NCBI GenBank assembly: GCA_024345305.1
Contig: BRON01000019.1
Coordinates: 248,001-312,000, forward strand
DNA length: 64,000 nucleotides
From: Mrakia gelida
Taxonomy: Eukaryota > Basidiomycota > Tremellomycetes > Cystofilobasidiales > Mrakiaceae
Reading direction: 5' to 3'
Below, one piece after another: positions 21,924 to 36,112 of the stretch. Made by a program: the position numbers and the translations under genes. Under the pieces are notes generated by a model. It saw only the letters and a program-made list of their open reading frames with translations, was not told the DNA's origin and did not search any database. Numbering within the stretch: the first letter of the stretch is position 1; each line of letters begins with the position of its first letter.

Positions 21924-23233
21924 ATGGCCACCACCAAAGTTACCCTCGAGACTTCCGATAAGGAGACCTTCTCCGTCGACAAGGAGGTCGCTGAGCGATC
22001 AGTCATGTTGAAGAACATGCTCGAGGGTAAGTTCATTCTTTCAAAGCTCAACTCCCTTCGCTCCTTCCCTTCCTTCTTCTCAGTCAGTGACAGCTCGAAC
22101 TGACTCCCTTCTTTTCGTTCCCCTCCTCCTCTTTCCCTCCCTCCCTCTTCTTCGCACCTCTCAGATGTTGGAGATTCGCCCGATCAGGCTATCCCTCTTC
22201 CTAACGTCACCGCCAACGTCCTCAAGAAGGTTCGTCGCACTCCCGTGCCTCGCTTCGACTCGGCTCACTTCGAAACGGAGCTGACGACGAGCTCTTTCCT
22301 TTCCTCCTCCACTTCCTCCAGGTCCTCGAGTACTGCGAGCACCACCGAACCGACCCTCTCCCCGTCGCTTCCGATGAGAACGCGGATGAGAACCGAAGGA
22401 GGACGACCGACATCGGAGAGTGGGACGCTAAGTTCATCGCCGTGAGTGACACGTCCTTTTCAGCTTCCCTTCTCGCTGCATCGGACGCTCCTGCTCTCGG
22501 GATGGGACCTCTGGACGAGGAGAGAGGTCTTTCTGGGGTCTGGGACGTCAGAGCTGGTGGATGGGTGGAGCTCATGGCTTTCACGAGCTTCGAAGGAAGA
22601 ACGCGAGCTGACTCGACCCTCTCCTCCCTTCTTCCCTTCCCCTCGCTTCTCTCTACCTCAGGTCGACCAGGAGATGCTCTTCGAGATCATTCTCGCCGCC
22701 AACTACCTCGATATCAAGCCTTTGCTGTTAGTCTTCCTCTCGTCTCATCTCCTCGAGCTCAACATCATCCAGGTTCGCGTTCTCGTCGCTGACCTCGACT
22801 CTCACCCCGAACCTCTTCTCTCCCAACCTACAGTGACGTCGGATGCAAGACTGTTGCGAACATGATCAAGGGAAAGACCCCCGAGGAGATCCGAAAGGTC
22901 TGTCGTTCCCTCTCGTTGCTTCCGAGCTGTTTGGTCGCGAGCGCAAACGAGACGAGTACTGACCGCGTCGACCTCTTCTTTTCCTCCTTCCTTGCATCTT
23001 CCTCGCCTTCCTTCGCCTCCTAACAGCTCTTCAACATCCAGAACGACTTCACCCCCGAGGAGGAGGCGCAAATTAAGAAGGAAAACGAGTGGGCGGAGGG
23101 TGAGCACCATCTTTCTTTCTTTCCTTCCTTCCCTTCCCCTCCCTTTCCAACTCGCGTCCTGTCGTCTATCACCTCACTAACCTCTCTTCCTCTTCCCCTC
23201 CTCGTCTTCCTCCCCACTCCAACAGACAGGTAG
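21924..23233 (+). CDS. SKP1: SKP1, SCF ubiquitin-ligase adaptor
   Basis: Seven exons: 21924-22026, 22165-22229, 22322-22441, 22662-22726, 22834-22897, 23027-23099, 23226-23233; total 498 nt, 165 aa. The BTB/POZ-like N-terminal half ([40 protein letters not shown]) is followed by the F-box-binding C-terminal half ([59 protein letters not shown]). SKP1 bridges cullin-1 to F-box proteins in SCF ligases. The final exon is 8 nt and supplies the end of the conserved ENEWAEDR tail. Intron 2 has a GTTCGT donor. The ATG directly follows an acceptor-like CTCAG, so a 5'UTR intron is likely. The same window holds eight F-box-type loci, the class of proteins SKP1 binds. Confidence 0.96.
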
Positions 23234-23876
23234 ACGGGTCGCCTCAACAGCGTCTCTCTTCTCTCTCTCTTTGCTTTTCTCTCGACACATCTCTCTCGCC
23301 TTCCCTTCTTGTCTCTACGCTCTTTCTCTCTCCTACCCACCTACCTACCTCCTCGACCACCCCTTGTACTTGTGTAGCTTTGCATCCCCCCCGCCCGTCG
23401 CTCGCGTCGTTCTAAACAACATAGCAACCGCACCCCCGCCAGCCCACCTCACCCTTTCAGTTCAGCTTTCTCTCTTTCTTTCGTTTGATTCTACTTTTGG
23501 TTAACGTTCTACGCTTTACCTTTCTTTGCTTGAGTTTGACGTTTCGATACTAACCGATACCTGCTTAGCTTGAGTTCGTCGTGTTTGAGGAGAGGAGAGG
23601 AGGAAAGAGCGGGAGGGGGAGAAGAGACGAACGAACGAACGAACGCGACGGCGGAGATGAGAACGAGGGTCGACACGACACGTTCCTCTCTCAAAGACAG
23701 CTCAGAAGTACAGTCCAAACTTCAACCCTTGCTCTTCAGACGAAGACGAAGAAAAAAAGCTCAAACGATATGGGCGTCCCATTCGAATCCCTCGACGCGA
23801 CGCGTTCCCCTCCTCCCTCCCTCCTCCTCCCTCCCTCCATCCCTCTCTCCTCCTTCAACCTGCTGCCCTCTCAGCC
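23234..23876. other. Convergent 3' region, SKP1 / phosphatase
   Basis: Pyrimidine-rich sequence after the SKP1 stop and purine-rich sequence after about 23570; probably the two 3'UTRs. No coding feature is supported. Confidence 0.4.
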
Positions 23877-26007
23877 TCAAACATTCGGCAGCACCCCCCG
23901 CTCCCCGATCTCCCCATCCTCGTACCGACTCCACGTCTCGAGCTCCGGGATCGTCTTGTTGAGCGAGGAGAGATGGAAGTTGAAGACTCGCGCGGAGCGG
24001 AGGTAGAATTCCTGTCGAGAACGAAACCAAATAAAAGGGGTCAGTGGGCTGAGGAGGGAGAAGGGGGAGTTGAGGGGGGGGGGAGGTGGGTCTAAGAGCT
24101 CGGTAGGGAGGCAGGAACACGGAGAGAAGAGGACGAACGGAGTAACCACCGTAGCCTGAAGTTGTTTGCGGGATGGGAGGTCAGGTTGAGTAATGATAAA
24201 GGATTAGGTAGATGGAAAGAGGCGGGGACCCACCAGCATGGCCGTTGAAACTTTCAAACAGCGGCGCGAGGAGGAGTGAGCGACGCTTCGAGTTCTCGTC
24301 CCGTTCGCTCGCGACCGTTCAGCCTTTGGAACGAAACTCACCAGATAGGAACTCCACCTGACTCATCTCCTTTAGCACACCAGTTTTCTCCATGGTCGTG
24401 TCTGAGGATCGAAGTTGGATCAGCGTTCGAACGCAGAACGAAACGCGACGAGACGCGTCGAAACGAAGCGAAAGCACTCACCCCGAAACGACTCCCATCA
24501 GCCTTCTCCCGCCCGCATCTCCGCCACCGACCAGACCAATCAACGCTTGAAAGAACGGGCCGTCTTGCCCATGGTAGGCTCCTCCGGCGGAGGAATCACC
24601 TTGGGCGTTGAGGGAGGCGGAATCGAAGTGATGCCCTGGGGAGGGGAGGGAGGCGAAGGGGTGGGAGGGATGGGGCTGAGAGGGACAAGGGCAGGAATAT
24701 GGGTAGGTGAGGGACAAAAGGGAAAAGGTTTGGGAACAAAAGGTGGGAGCATGGATGGAGGGACGAACGGGGATATGAACGAAAGCGAGCGAGGGCGGGA
24801 TGGTCGACCAGAGGGTTTTCATCGAGGAGGTCACACGTGCTATCCACTGCAAAAGGACGTGGGTTAGTAAAGGATGTGGGTAACAAGGGAAGTGGTCGAC
24901 GAACGTCTGGCACTGTCTGCTCGTCGACCCAGTCGTTCGGCCCGTCGAGAGAGTCTGTTGAGTTGAAACACGAAAATCAGCTCTCGTTTCGTCCTCGAGC
25001 GATGAGAGGGAAACAGAAGCGTACTAGAGACAAATCCTCTGGAGTCGAAAGCCCAAAGGATAGCGGCTGGGATCGAGTCGTTTGAAGACTGGTAGATCGG
25101 CAGCCCTGCGAAGGAGAGAAAATGAAGACGCGTCGTCGACTTCATCGCCCTCTCTTTACAGTCAACGACATCTAGACTCACAGTAGTTCCCCAGTCCATA
25201 CGGTCTCGGTCCGACGTCCGAGCGGGTTTAAGAAAGAGGGAAGTGAGCTTGCTCGTACTCCAAAATCTGCTCGTGGTTGATATTTGGCGCGTTGTCGTGC
25301 TTTCGAAGGAGTTTGACGCGAATAGACGAGGGTCAGCAAGTGGGGAGGCTAGATGAGGCGAGAGATTAGCCCACGTTGCCGTAGGTGCAAGAGAAAGGGA
25401 TGTTTCGTTCGACGGCGGCAGCGAAAACCTGGTCGAGGTACGACGTCGAGTTTGACGCCTGAGTGTTCTCTCCCGTGATGAGATCGCCGTTGAAGATGCT
25501 GAGAGCGTAGCTTGTAAGTGAGCTACACTGTTGGAAAGGCTAGGGGATGTGAGGGAGAAGACAGAGCTCACACAAAGTCAGGTTTCTCGAGTTCGAGGAT
25601 CGTGTCGAGAACGCGTCGCGTGTTCACGTCCTGGTGTCGTTCGAGATTGAGGGAATCAGCCCAGTTCGAACCGACGAGGCGGACAAGCTCACCTGTTGTA
25701 TGCCCCAATCCTGATCCTCAGCTTCTCCGAAGTGCAGGTCGCTAAAGGAGACCACTTTAAACGTTCCGTCGTTTCGAAAGACGAGCTTGGGTTTGCTGTG
25801 AAGTTGTCCGTGCAGGTCTGGGGGCGAGAAGGACGGATTGGGAGCTGAAGTAAGGTAAGAAGAGGTAGCTGAGGGGAGGAGAGGGAGGCTGGCGAAGGCT
25901 TGATCGTCCGAGAGGCGTTTCAGAGGTCGGGGAGGAGGGTGAGGGAGGGCAAGCGACGAGGAGGAGAAGAGGAAGATGAAGAAGAGAGGGAGGAGATGAG
26001 CCAGCAT
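23877..26007 (-). CDS. Secreted DCR2-type calcineurin-like phosphoesterase (purple acid phosphatase family)
   Basis: Multi-exon gene starting at 26007 with a clear signal peptide (MLAHLLPLFFIFLFSSSSL) and ending RGVLPNV at 23877. The metallophosphatase motifs come in order from separate exons: FSDLHFGE (metal block 1), FNGDLITGENT (block 2), GNHDNAPNINHE (block 3, joined across an intron), LAFVHIPV (block 4 region) and VVSGHDHGENWC (block 5, joined across the 24.4-kb intron), then FNGHAGYGGYS. The GHDHG..WC and GYGGY signatures are typical of fungal Dcr2-like enzymes. Dcr2 in yeast acts in cell-cycle timing and on Ire1; other members are secreted or vacuolar acid phosphatases. Several Asn-X-Ser/Thr sites suggest glycosylation. 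One donor is GTTCGT. Not every exon boundary was fixed. Confidence 0.85.
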
Positions 26008-26221
26008 CCCAGCAGAATCTGTAACGAGAGATGTAGGAAGAGGTGGGTGAGCTCGTTGGAAGGAAGATGGCTGGGAAGCAGTCGAGCAGCGAGGCGAAGA
26101 GTCGACGAAGGAAGGCGGCCGTTCAGTCGATATCGCGACCTTTCCTCCCTTCCCCCGACGACGAATTCTCTCGGAACACCAACCAGAGTATTCCAAAGTT
26201 TCACATATCCATCATCTACGC

Positions 26222-27170
26222 TCACAGAGATGCACTCGACGACTCCTCCACCGACGAAGCAGCGACGACCTCCGCCGGAACGATCTCCCCGTTCACGACC
26301 CTCCCTGGCACCCTAGGAATCACCACCCTCGTCGCTGCCCTCTCGATAAACCTTCCCTGCCCGGTCGACGCCTCCTCTCCCTCTCCCTCTCCATTCGCGT
26401 CCAGCGTCCAATCGAAGACTCCCGTCGAGTCGAGCCTCGTGAGCGGTCGACCGAAGAAGACCCTCTCCCTTCCGAGCGCCTTCTCGTCCCTTGGAAGGAC
26501 GTCGTCCTTGCCGAGGGTGACACCGACGTAGCGACGCCATCCTTTCGGCATGTTGGTCTGGGGGAGTGCGATGTCCCAGTTGTGACCTCGAGGCTTGCAG
26601 TTGGGGATGTTGGGAGAGATGTGACCTCTGGCCTTGTTGAACGGCATCTTGTAGAACTTGACGTAGCCGGGGATCAGAGAGGTGAGGGTGTGGTCTCGAC
26701 CCCAAGCGACCTAGAGGGAGGGAGGAGAGGAGAGATAGAGAGGGAAGGAGGTCAGCATCGAGCGAAGTCGGAGGGGCTAGGACGAAGGACGAGGTCGAAA
26801 GGGAAGGAAGGGAAGGAAAGAGCGAAGCTCGCAAAACGTACATGTTGCCCTGGGTGGACCTTGAAACCTCGCTGACGCGTGATGATGGATCCAGGTTGAA
26901 CGAGCTCTCCTATAGACCCAGATGAGAAAGAAGAGAGCGTCAGTAAAGGGAGGAATCAGAGGAGGTGAGCTCGAGAGGAAGAAGGGAAGGAAAGGGATCG
27001 AGCGAAGACTGACCGTGGTACTTCTTCACTCCGAGTCTCTTTCCCGCCGAGTTTCTGTTGTTTTTGGATGAACCTCCTCCCTTCTTGGCTGATGCGAGTA
27101 CGGACGAGGTGGAGAAGGAACGGAGAGTGGAGGAAGTCGAGGCGACCACTCGCGAGCAGAAGGAGAACAT
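26222..27170 (-). CDS. Mitochondrial large-subunit ribosomal protein bL27m
   Basis: Three exons in coding order: 27014-27170, 26842-26909, 26222-26710; total 714 nt, 237 aa. A Ser/Arg-rich mitochondrial presequence (MFSFCSRVVASTSSTLRSFS) precedes the bL27 core: GGSSKNNRNSAGKRLGVKKY, GELVQPGSIITRQRG, KVHPGQHVAWGRDHTLTSL. The glycine- and lysine-rich N-terminus of mature bL27 reaches toward the peptidyl-transferase centre. The ~130-residue C-terminal extension (positions 26222-26600), with KGWRRYVGVTLGKDDVLPRD, is typical of fungal mitochondrial forms such as yeast Mrp7. Introns use GTCAGT and GTACGT donors. The gene lies 214 bp downstream of the phosphatase start region on the same strand. Confidence 0.92.
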
Positions 27171-27472
27171 GGCCGTTTTTGAGGGGAAGGAGAGGAGAGG
27201 TCAAAACGAGACTTATCCTCCGACACCATCAGCCTTCTTCCCTTTCCTTCTTCTGGATCCATACATCCAAGTCGCTCGATATATTCTGGAACATCCATTC
27301 CCTGGTATCAGTGAGTTTGGCTCCGAAAAAGGGGTCGAAAGGTTTGTCGAGCCGTCGCGAAGGAGCTGACCTTCCCCGCTCGCTCCTTCCCTTCCCTCTT
27401 GCCTCCTTCTTCCCAGCTTTCGAGCGTAGATATCGATCCCGTACGTCTCTCGAAGCTGCGATTAACACACAC

Positions 27473-28594
27473 ATGGCATCTGTGAGTGTCAGCTCTGCTG
27501 GGAAATCCCTCGAGGCGAGAAGGCGAGCAGGAAAAGTCCGACGCTCCCAGCTCACCTTCCGTCCTCTCGTCTTCTTCTTGGTCTCTTCCAGCCCGCCCTT
27601 CGCTCCCTTCCTCTTCGATTCTCCATTCCTTGGGAGGTCCTCCTCGGAATCTGCGAGCAGTCGGATGAATCGACGCTTTGGAACCTCTGCCTCGTCTCGT
27701 TCGCGATGCTTGAACTCGCTGGACCGGTGCTCTTTTACAGCGCCGAGATCGCGACTCTCGAGCGACTCTACTCCTTCTTCATCACCGTGAGTCTTTCTCT
27801 CTCTCTCTCTTTGCGTTCAGATGCGGTTGCCGAGCTGCGAGTTCTCCCGCTTGAGCTGATCCCATGACGTCTGCCCTTCCTTAGCCCTCCCTCATCCCTT
27901 CGTCCTCGCGTCTTCGAACCCCCCTTGGACTCCATCGCCTTCGTAACCTCACGCTCAACTTCGAAGACGTCACAGACATCGCTCAGCTGGACGCTGTGAT
28001 CCCTACCTCCGCGTGGAGCATCCCCAACCTTCACTCAGATCCTCCTTTCCTCTCCCTCTCCAATTCAACGTCGTCTCACTCCTATCTACGTCGAGATCCC
28101 TCACTCGTGACACCATTATGAAGCGTACCTTGTATCACATCAACCCCCTCTTTCCCATTCGGAATCGCGTTTTTGTACTTCGCGCTGTCGAACCTAGCCC
28201 CGATCCAACTCCCCAACGCGTCGACCTCATCCTCACCCTCACCTCCACCCATCCACGACAGAATTTCTCAAATCAACGGAGGGGATTCCAACTTTCATCG
28301 GCGGATCGAATTGCGAAATCAATCGTAACTCAGGTCCCGCCGAAAGGATGGGATCGGCTCGCCTTCGTCATGAGCTTTCGTCGAGTTGTCCTTCCCTCGG
28401 CGCAGGAGATTGGGATCATCGAGGACACGACGCGAGCGCTTCTGGACGCTGGGGAACTTTGGAAGGCGAGTCTGGAGGTGGTGTTGGAGTTTGTGGTATC
28501 TTCGAAGGAGCTGAAGCTGGTGGTGGAGAAGGTTGTCGAGGATAGAGGAGGGGAGGAGGCGAAGGGTCGATGTCGCGTCGTCGTGCAGTCTTGA
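27473..28594 (+). pseudogene. F-box-like protein, disrupted frame (subfamily II, copy 2)
   Basis: The first coding exon is only 9 nt (27473-27481, Met-Ala-Ser). Exon 2 (27592-27786) encodes the F-box-like segment: FSIPWEVLLGICEQSDESTL, then GPVLFYSAEIATLERLYSFF. Exon 3 starts at 27885 (PSLIPSSSRLRTPL, RLRNLTLNFEDVTDIAQLDA). The downstream conserved blocks (TLYHINP, then GWDRLAFVMSF, ending RVVVQS at 28594) are in another frame, and the first frame hits a stop near 28118. No intron fits, so an indel near 28030-28110 is inferred. The 9-nt first exon also occurs in the intact relative at 38499, which supports the exon model. The function is unknown. Confidence 0.5.
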
Positions 28595-29158
28595 GGAGGA
28601 GAGGAGAGGAGAGGAGGCGGTTCATCCTCATGAGTCTTAGCCTAGCTTTTGGCTCTCATCAGCCGTGACGCGCTCGTCTCTTCGAGAAAAGAACGGAGGG
28701 AGTGCGAGCGAACAGAAACGACGAAAGATGGTCGTTGACGCGACTTCGTCTTTTCAGCTGCGACGATCATCTTCTTTCAAGATCCTCTTCGTTTCGTTCG
28801 TCAGACCACGTCTGTTCTTTCTACGAGCGAGCGAGCCAAAGGAGATATCCCCTTTTCTTCTGCCTGGTAGGGCAGTTGGTTTGAATCTCTCGACGCGTCT
28901 TCATCTTCCTCCCTTCTCCTGTTCTTCTCACTTCCTTTCGATACAAGCACTGACGAAAAGTACTACATACCTTCTTCTGCGCTTTGCGTCTGTCACGAAC
29001 TCACTCTAGTCGACCTCGCAAGATCAATTCTTCCCTGCCACGCTCGCAGCAAACGTGACCTCGATACTCGAATGTCGATTCCGAACGAAGCTCATCACCT
29101 CAAGCGGCGACGACCTCCCTCCCTCCTCCCTTCTTCTGCATCCCTTCCTTCAGATCAC
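28595..29158. other. Intergenic, no gene recognised
   Basis: About 560 bp between two same-strand F-box-type loci; no conserved motif or RNA gene was seen. Likely 3'UTR plus promoter. Confidence 0.4.
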
Positions 29159-31023
29159 ATGATCCCTTCTCTTTCGTGGTCCGGTGACTTTCAAAGAGGG
29201 ATAGGCCTCTTCCGAGCCGGCGAGTTCGACGAGGGACTGAAGAGGTTCGACGAGGTAAGTCGACGAGCTCGTTCTGCTCCTCCCTCCCTCCTTCGTCTCA
29301 CCTCTGACCAGCGCTGTTTCTTACATCTCGCAGGCTGCTCGTGTAGGAGGATTCGAGGCTGAGATGTTCCTGTCCAGGAGGGAGGTGCTCGAGAGGCTGA
29401 GAGGGATGGAGGAGGCGGTGTTGAGAGGGAGGAGGGAGGGAAGGGAAGAGGAGGAAGGGAGGGCAGACGGGCAGGGAGAGGATGGGCTGAAGGAGGACGC
29501 CGACGACGACGACGAGGTGAGCTTCGTTTTCATCTATGCGGCTGCGGCTATGTATATAGAGGGGATTTTCCTTTATGTTCGAACGGCTTGGCTCCCAAGA
29601 TCAAGGAAAGGAGGGAACGAAGGAAGCAGCGAAGGAGTTGAGCTTGTGCTGACCTCTTCCTTCCCTCCCTCCTCTTTCTTCTAGGACGCTCCTCGACTCT
29701 TCCTCCTCCTCTCTCGATTCCCCGACTCCCTCAGGACCCACCTCCTCACCCAGCCACCCCTCCACTTCTTCACTACCGAACTCCTCCTCGCTCACGCTCA
29801 AACCCACCTTGACCAACTCCTCACCTCCCGAAACCTCGTCGACTTCCTCCCCTTCGAGATCCTCTCCATCGTCGGTCGCCTCGCTCACCAAGAGCCCCCG
29901 TAATCGCAAGATCCACGTTGGCTCCCGACTCATCTCCGTCTCGAGGAGGTGAAGAGCAATCTTCGGCGAGGACGAGACCTTTTGGGAGGAGGTCAGCTTG
30001 ACGAAGGGAAGCGCCTCCCTCGCAAGGCTCGAAGCTTTCGGGCTGAGGTCTCCCTTACGAGTCCTGAGGATCTTCGATTGCGGTACGGACACGACGAGCA
30101 TCCTGCAAGCACTGAAGGGGAAGCTCTCATATCTGGAGAAGCTGACCATCCACCTCAACAAGTACGGAAACGGAACGCTGGAGGACCTGTGGAACGCGTT
30201 CCTTCCGTCGGTTCCCAACCTTCAGACCCTCACCCTCTCCAACGACGGCAACGGTCCCCCTTCCATCCCTCGCGTTCCCAATCCGCTCCTCCTCCCCAGT
30301 CTCACCAAACTCCGGCTCACGGGTATAAGGCCGACGGAGAACGCGTCCCTCTGGCCCCTCCTCGAACACGTCCGCCAGACTCTTCGGTCCCTTCAGCTCG
30401 AGGAATGCACGCTCTTTCTCGCACCCTACGGAGAAGGACTCGTCTCACCCTTCGTCGTCAACCTTCCCAAGCTCGTCAACCTCGCGATCAAAGGGGATTC
30501 CGCGCTTCTCGATACACCGGTCGGCAGCACCTTCCTCCTCCCCAACCTCGAGGGTGTCAGTCTGTCTTGGTCCAACCTCGACTACCATTCCCTCCTCTTC
30601 CCTCCCAACAACAACCCTCCCAACACATCCAAACTCACCTCCCTCGGCCTTCGCGGCGAGCTCGTTGAAAGCGAACCTAGGCTCCTCCTCGACCTTCGAC
30701 AGATGCCCGTCCTCCAGAACCTCGACTTGGCCAGCAACGACCTCACGGACTCAACCATCAACGTTCTTACGGTTCATGGAGGCGTCGAACCTTCTGTTCC
30801 TCGTTTGAGGAAGCTCGACCTCGAGGGCAACTCGATGTGTACGATCGAGGCGGTGAAGCGGATGGTAGCGTCGAGGGAGAAGCTGGGAGAGATGGGAGGA
30901 GGAAGAGGGATGCTCGCTCTGGGAGAGTGTGATGATCCGCCATCTACGGCCGATCGGATATGGCTGGAGTCCAACTTAGCTCAGGTATCTTTTCACGTAG
31001 ATCATTGGCAGATTTCGGATTGA
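29159..31023 (+). pseudogene. TPR-like/F-box/LRR protein, nonsense plus frameshift (subfamily I, copy 2)
   Basis: Exons 29159-29254 (96 nt, MIPSLSW...FDE), 29334-29516 (AARVGGFEAEMFLSRREVLE) and from 29685. Exon 3 begins DAPRLFLLLSRFPDSL and reaches an F-box-like FLPFEILSIVGRLAHQEPP, where the frame stops (TAA at about 29900). The continuation SRLISVSRR lies in another frame and is followed by TGA exactly where intact copies have the Trp of SRRW; RAIFGEDETFW continues after it. From there an open LRR region runs to 31023 (PNLQTLTLSNDGN, LRKLDLEGNSM). So one frameshift and one nonsense codon lie within about 60 bp of the F-box, while about 1 kb of LRR frame remains open. This looks like a young pseudogene; two independent sequencing errors are less likely. 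Confidence 0.7.
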
Positions 31024-31355
31024 ACCCATCGAGCGCGAGGTTTCCGTTGGCTTTGCTTGCCCTCGCTTGGACTATGTAATCTGCTCCTCGTCATCTCATA
31101 CATGAATCGACAGCTTTCAAGCATACAGCGCACTTACATCCATCTCTTTCTGACCGCAGCGAGACGCAGTGAATACTTCGACGAGGCAAGAAGCATCGTG
31201 GTTGAAGAACTCGACGACTTCGCTCTTTCCCTCTGCCTTTCTTCTCGTTCAGCAAAGAGCGGCGATGAATCTCCGTTCGAATATGGTATCGTATCTACTG
31301 AACTGTGCCGATCATTCGACTCCCAGTCGTCGCGTCCGTTTCTTTCCCTCCTCAC

Positions 31356-33739
31356 TCAACTTCGACTCGACTCCCTCTTCTCCTCCTCAGCCAACACTTC
31401 CTCCAAATGAACAGCCACCAGCCGCACCTCTTCGAAGGTGGTGTACAGAGGTATGGGCCTGCCAACCCCGACACCAAAAGAGAAAAGAAAGCGTCAGTCG
31501 AACTCCGTCAACATCGACCTCCCCCGTCGCGTCGCGTCTCCTCCCGCCCAACCTCGTCCTTCGTTCGTACTCACGCAAACCGAATAACCTCCGGCTCCCT
31601 CTCATCCCCCATCACCCCTCTCTCCACCAACCCTTCAAAAACCCTCTTCATCCTCTCCCTACCCCCCCTCTCGCTTCCAACACCCTCAAACCTCAAACTC
31701 AACTGAGCACCTCTCGCTTCCTCCCCCACCCCCTCCTCACCAAATCCTTCCTCTTCGCCGGTCGGGGTAATAACCTCGAACCCACCCTCCACCCCTTCCT
31801 TTCCATAGCGCGGGGAGGCCTTGAGCAGCGCGAGGAGGTACCCCGTGAGGAGTTTGGAGCGCTCGCGGAGGGAGGGCAAGCCACCTGCGAGGGAGATGGT
31901 GTTGAGGGAGGCGATGAGGGGGATGAGGGAGAGTAAGGGGGGGTTGGAGTGTTGGTAGCCTTGTGCGCCTGGGATGGGGGAGAATAAGGGGGGCATGGAG
32001 AAGCGGGTTGAGGGAAGGTGTCCCCACCAGCCTGAGAGACTAGTTGGGAGGAGGAGGGAGGGGTGGGTGGGTGTGGTGGCAGGTTTGAGCGGGAAAGAGA
32101 GCAGGGAGGGAGTGAGAGGGAGCGAGGAAAGTCAGTTTGAGCGAGTGGAGGAGAAGAAGGCGAGAGGAGAGAGGGGTAAAGGAAAAGAAACGAAGACGCA
32201 AACTCACCGAGGACGCGTCGTCTGGTCTTCCCACCTCGAATGAACGAACAGTCCTGCCACAGCTCCAGGACCAGCGTTGAGGTACTTGTAGTGGCACCAG
32301 ACTGCGAAGTCTAACCTCCCCTCCAAAGCAAAATCAAACTCAGTCAGTCGATCGAACGCGAGGAAGTCGCGTCGAGAGCGAGCGAAAACGAGACGAGACA
32401 AGGGAAGAACGACGCGACGTACCAACTCCCCAATCATGAAGCTTAAGCGTAACGTTCCCTACGGCGTGAGCAAGATCGAAGCCTACGATGCATCCCTGCG
32501 AAAAAACGAACACGCGAACAGAAAATGAGCTCGGGTGAAGAAGAGGGAGAGAGGGAACGAAACGAGCGAAAACGAACCTTCGCATGTCCAGCCTTGGTGA
32601 TGGCTTCCATATCGAAGACCTGACCACTGTAGTACTGTACTCCTGAGAACCAGACGAGGGCGATCTACAAACGGCCAACGCAGAGACGTCAGATCCCGAG
32701 CGAGGCGAGAGGCGAGAAGAGACGAGAGACGGGGAAACGAGGACTGGCCTCCTCTCCCTGCTCCTCAATGACTCTCAAGATATCCTCCGTTCTGAGCGTC
32801 CCCTCTCCCTCCCTCGGATTCAACTCAATCAACGACTCGGAACCAAGACCGTGCAGGTCGAGATGGGATTGAACGGCGTACTGAACGAGCCAAAACGCCA
32901 AACGAGAACGAGGAGGTCAGCTCGAGCTCAAGCTCACCTCCCCCTCCCTCTCTCGCTCAATCCCACTCACCTGATCACTAGGGAACGCCTTCCCCTCGGT
33001 GAAGATCTTCTTCCTCTTCCCCTCCTTCTCCGGCTGGTAGAACGTCACGAACAAGTTGTGCAGGTTCGAGGTGAGGGTCGAAGTGCAGGCGACTTCCGAG
33101 GAGGACTGAGCTCCGACGATGCTTGCGAGGGAAGGAGTGACGTTCTCGTCGATGGATTTCCAAGGGCGAGAGTGAGGGTGATCGAAGTGGCCTAGGACGG
33201 CGCTGTGGATGAGCGGGCGATGAAGGTGGGAGTGGACGGGAAAGAGGGAGGGAGGAGGGAGGTGTGAGCTCGAGAGAAGGAAGCGAGGCTGAGGGAGAGA
33301 GAAGGAGAAGAGGACGAACCGAGATCCCCAGACTGAGAGTTCCTCGTTGATGAGAGTCTTAGCTTCCTTAGGCAGGAGTCCGAGGGAGTTTCCAGCCATG
33401 TAGATCGAGGGAGAGTCTGGGGGCGACGAAGAGGGAAAGCGGATCAGTCAGATCGAAGAGTTGAGCTCGCGTTCTCTTTGCTTCCTCTTCTGCTTTATCT
33501 CCAGACCTTCCAGCCTCGCGTGGAGCATCCAGATCTTCTCAAGTACAAAGAGGAACCATCAACTCACCAACATCACCCCCCTTCGCACCCATCTCCCCCC
33601 TCCTAGGAAGCTCATAAAGATCCCTCGTCGACTTCAAGCCCGTCTCTTCGTTCAGAGCGAGCGAATCGAGGTGGGTGGCGAACTCGGGGGAGGCCAACTC
33701 CAATCCTGTAGAGGCGAGATGCGCTTTGATGCCCGACAT
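31356..33739 (-). CDS. BNA5: Kynureninase (L-kynurenine hydrolase)
   Basis: Nine exons in coding order: 33568-33739, 33320-33416, 32971-33202, 32749-32880, 32578-32664, 32423-32495, 32235-32310, 31572-32039, 31356-31458; total 1,440 nt, 479 aa. Family landmarks: [42 protein letters not shown] block near 33050, [24 protein letters not shown], and the PLP-lysine block [19 protein letters not shown], then [13 protein letters not shown] and a C-terminal [12 protein letters not shown]. The enzyme is PLP-dependent and converts kynurenine or 3-hydroxykynurenine to (hydroxy)anthranilate in tryptophan breakdown and de novo NAD synthesis. Exon 4 appears to use a GC donor (GCCAGT); two donors are GTTCGT. 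The gene is divergent from HEM2. The Glu/Gly-rich insert near 31.7 kb is not typical of the family. Confidence 0.94.
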
Positions 33740-33921
33740 GACGAAAGATTGGCGAGGGGAGGGGTGGTGGTTTGGAGAGCCAGCGTCGCTCGTTGGGCTT
33801 CTTTGATTTTCCCTTACATTTCGGTGTTCTCCGTTGACTTGAGAGTTTGTAATGAACCCTTTGACCTTTTTTTGACTCCCTACCCATCACCCCCTTCCCG
33901 CCTTCCCTCCTTGAAAAGAAA
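33740..33921. promoter_or_regulatory. Divergent promoter, kynureninase / HEM2
   Basis: Only 182 bp separate the two start codons, so both core promoters must lie here. A T-rich tract is visible near 33860-33870; no specific factor site is claimed. Confidence 0.55.

Positions 33922-36112
<2,191 letters not shown>

Noticed and set aside
28665..29009. Small plus-strand frames between the two F-box-type loci
   Set aside because: They have low complexity, no conserved motif and no splice-consistent neighbours; treated as intergenic.
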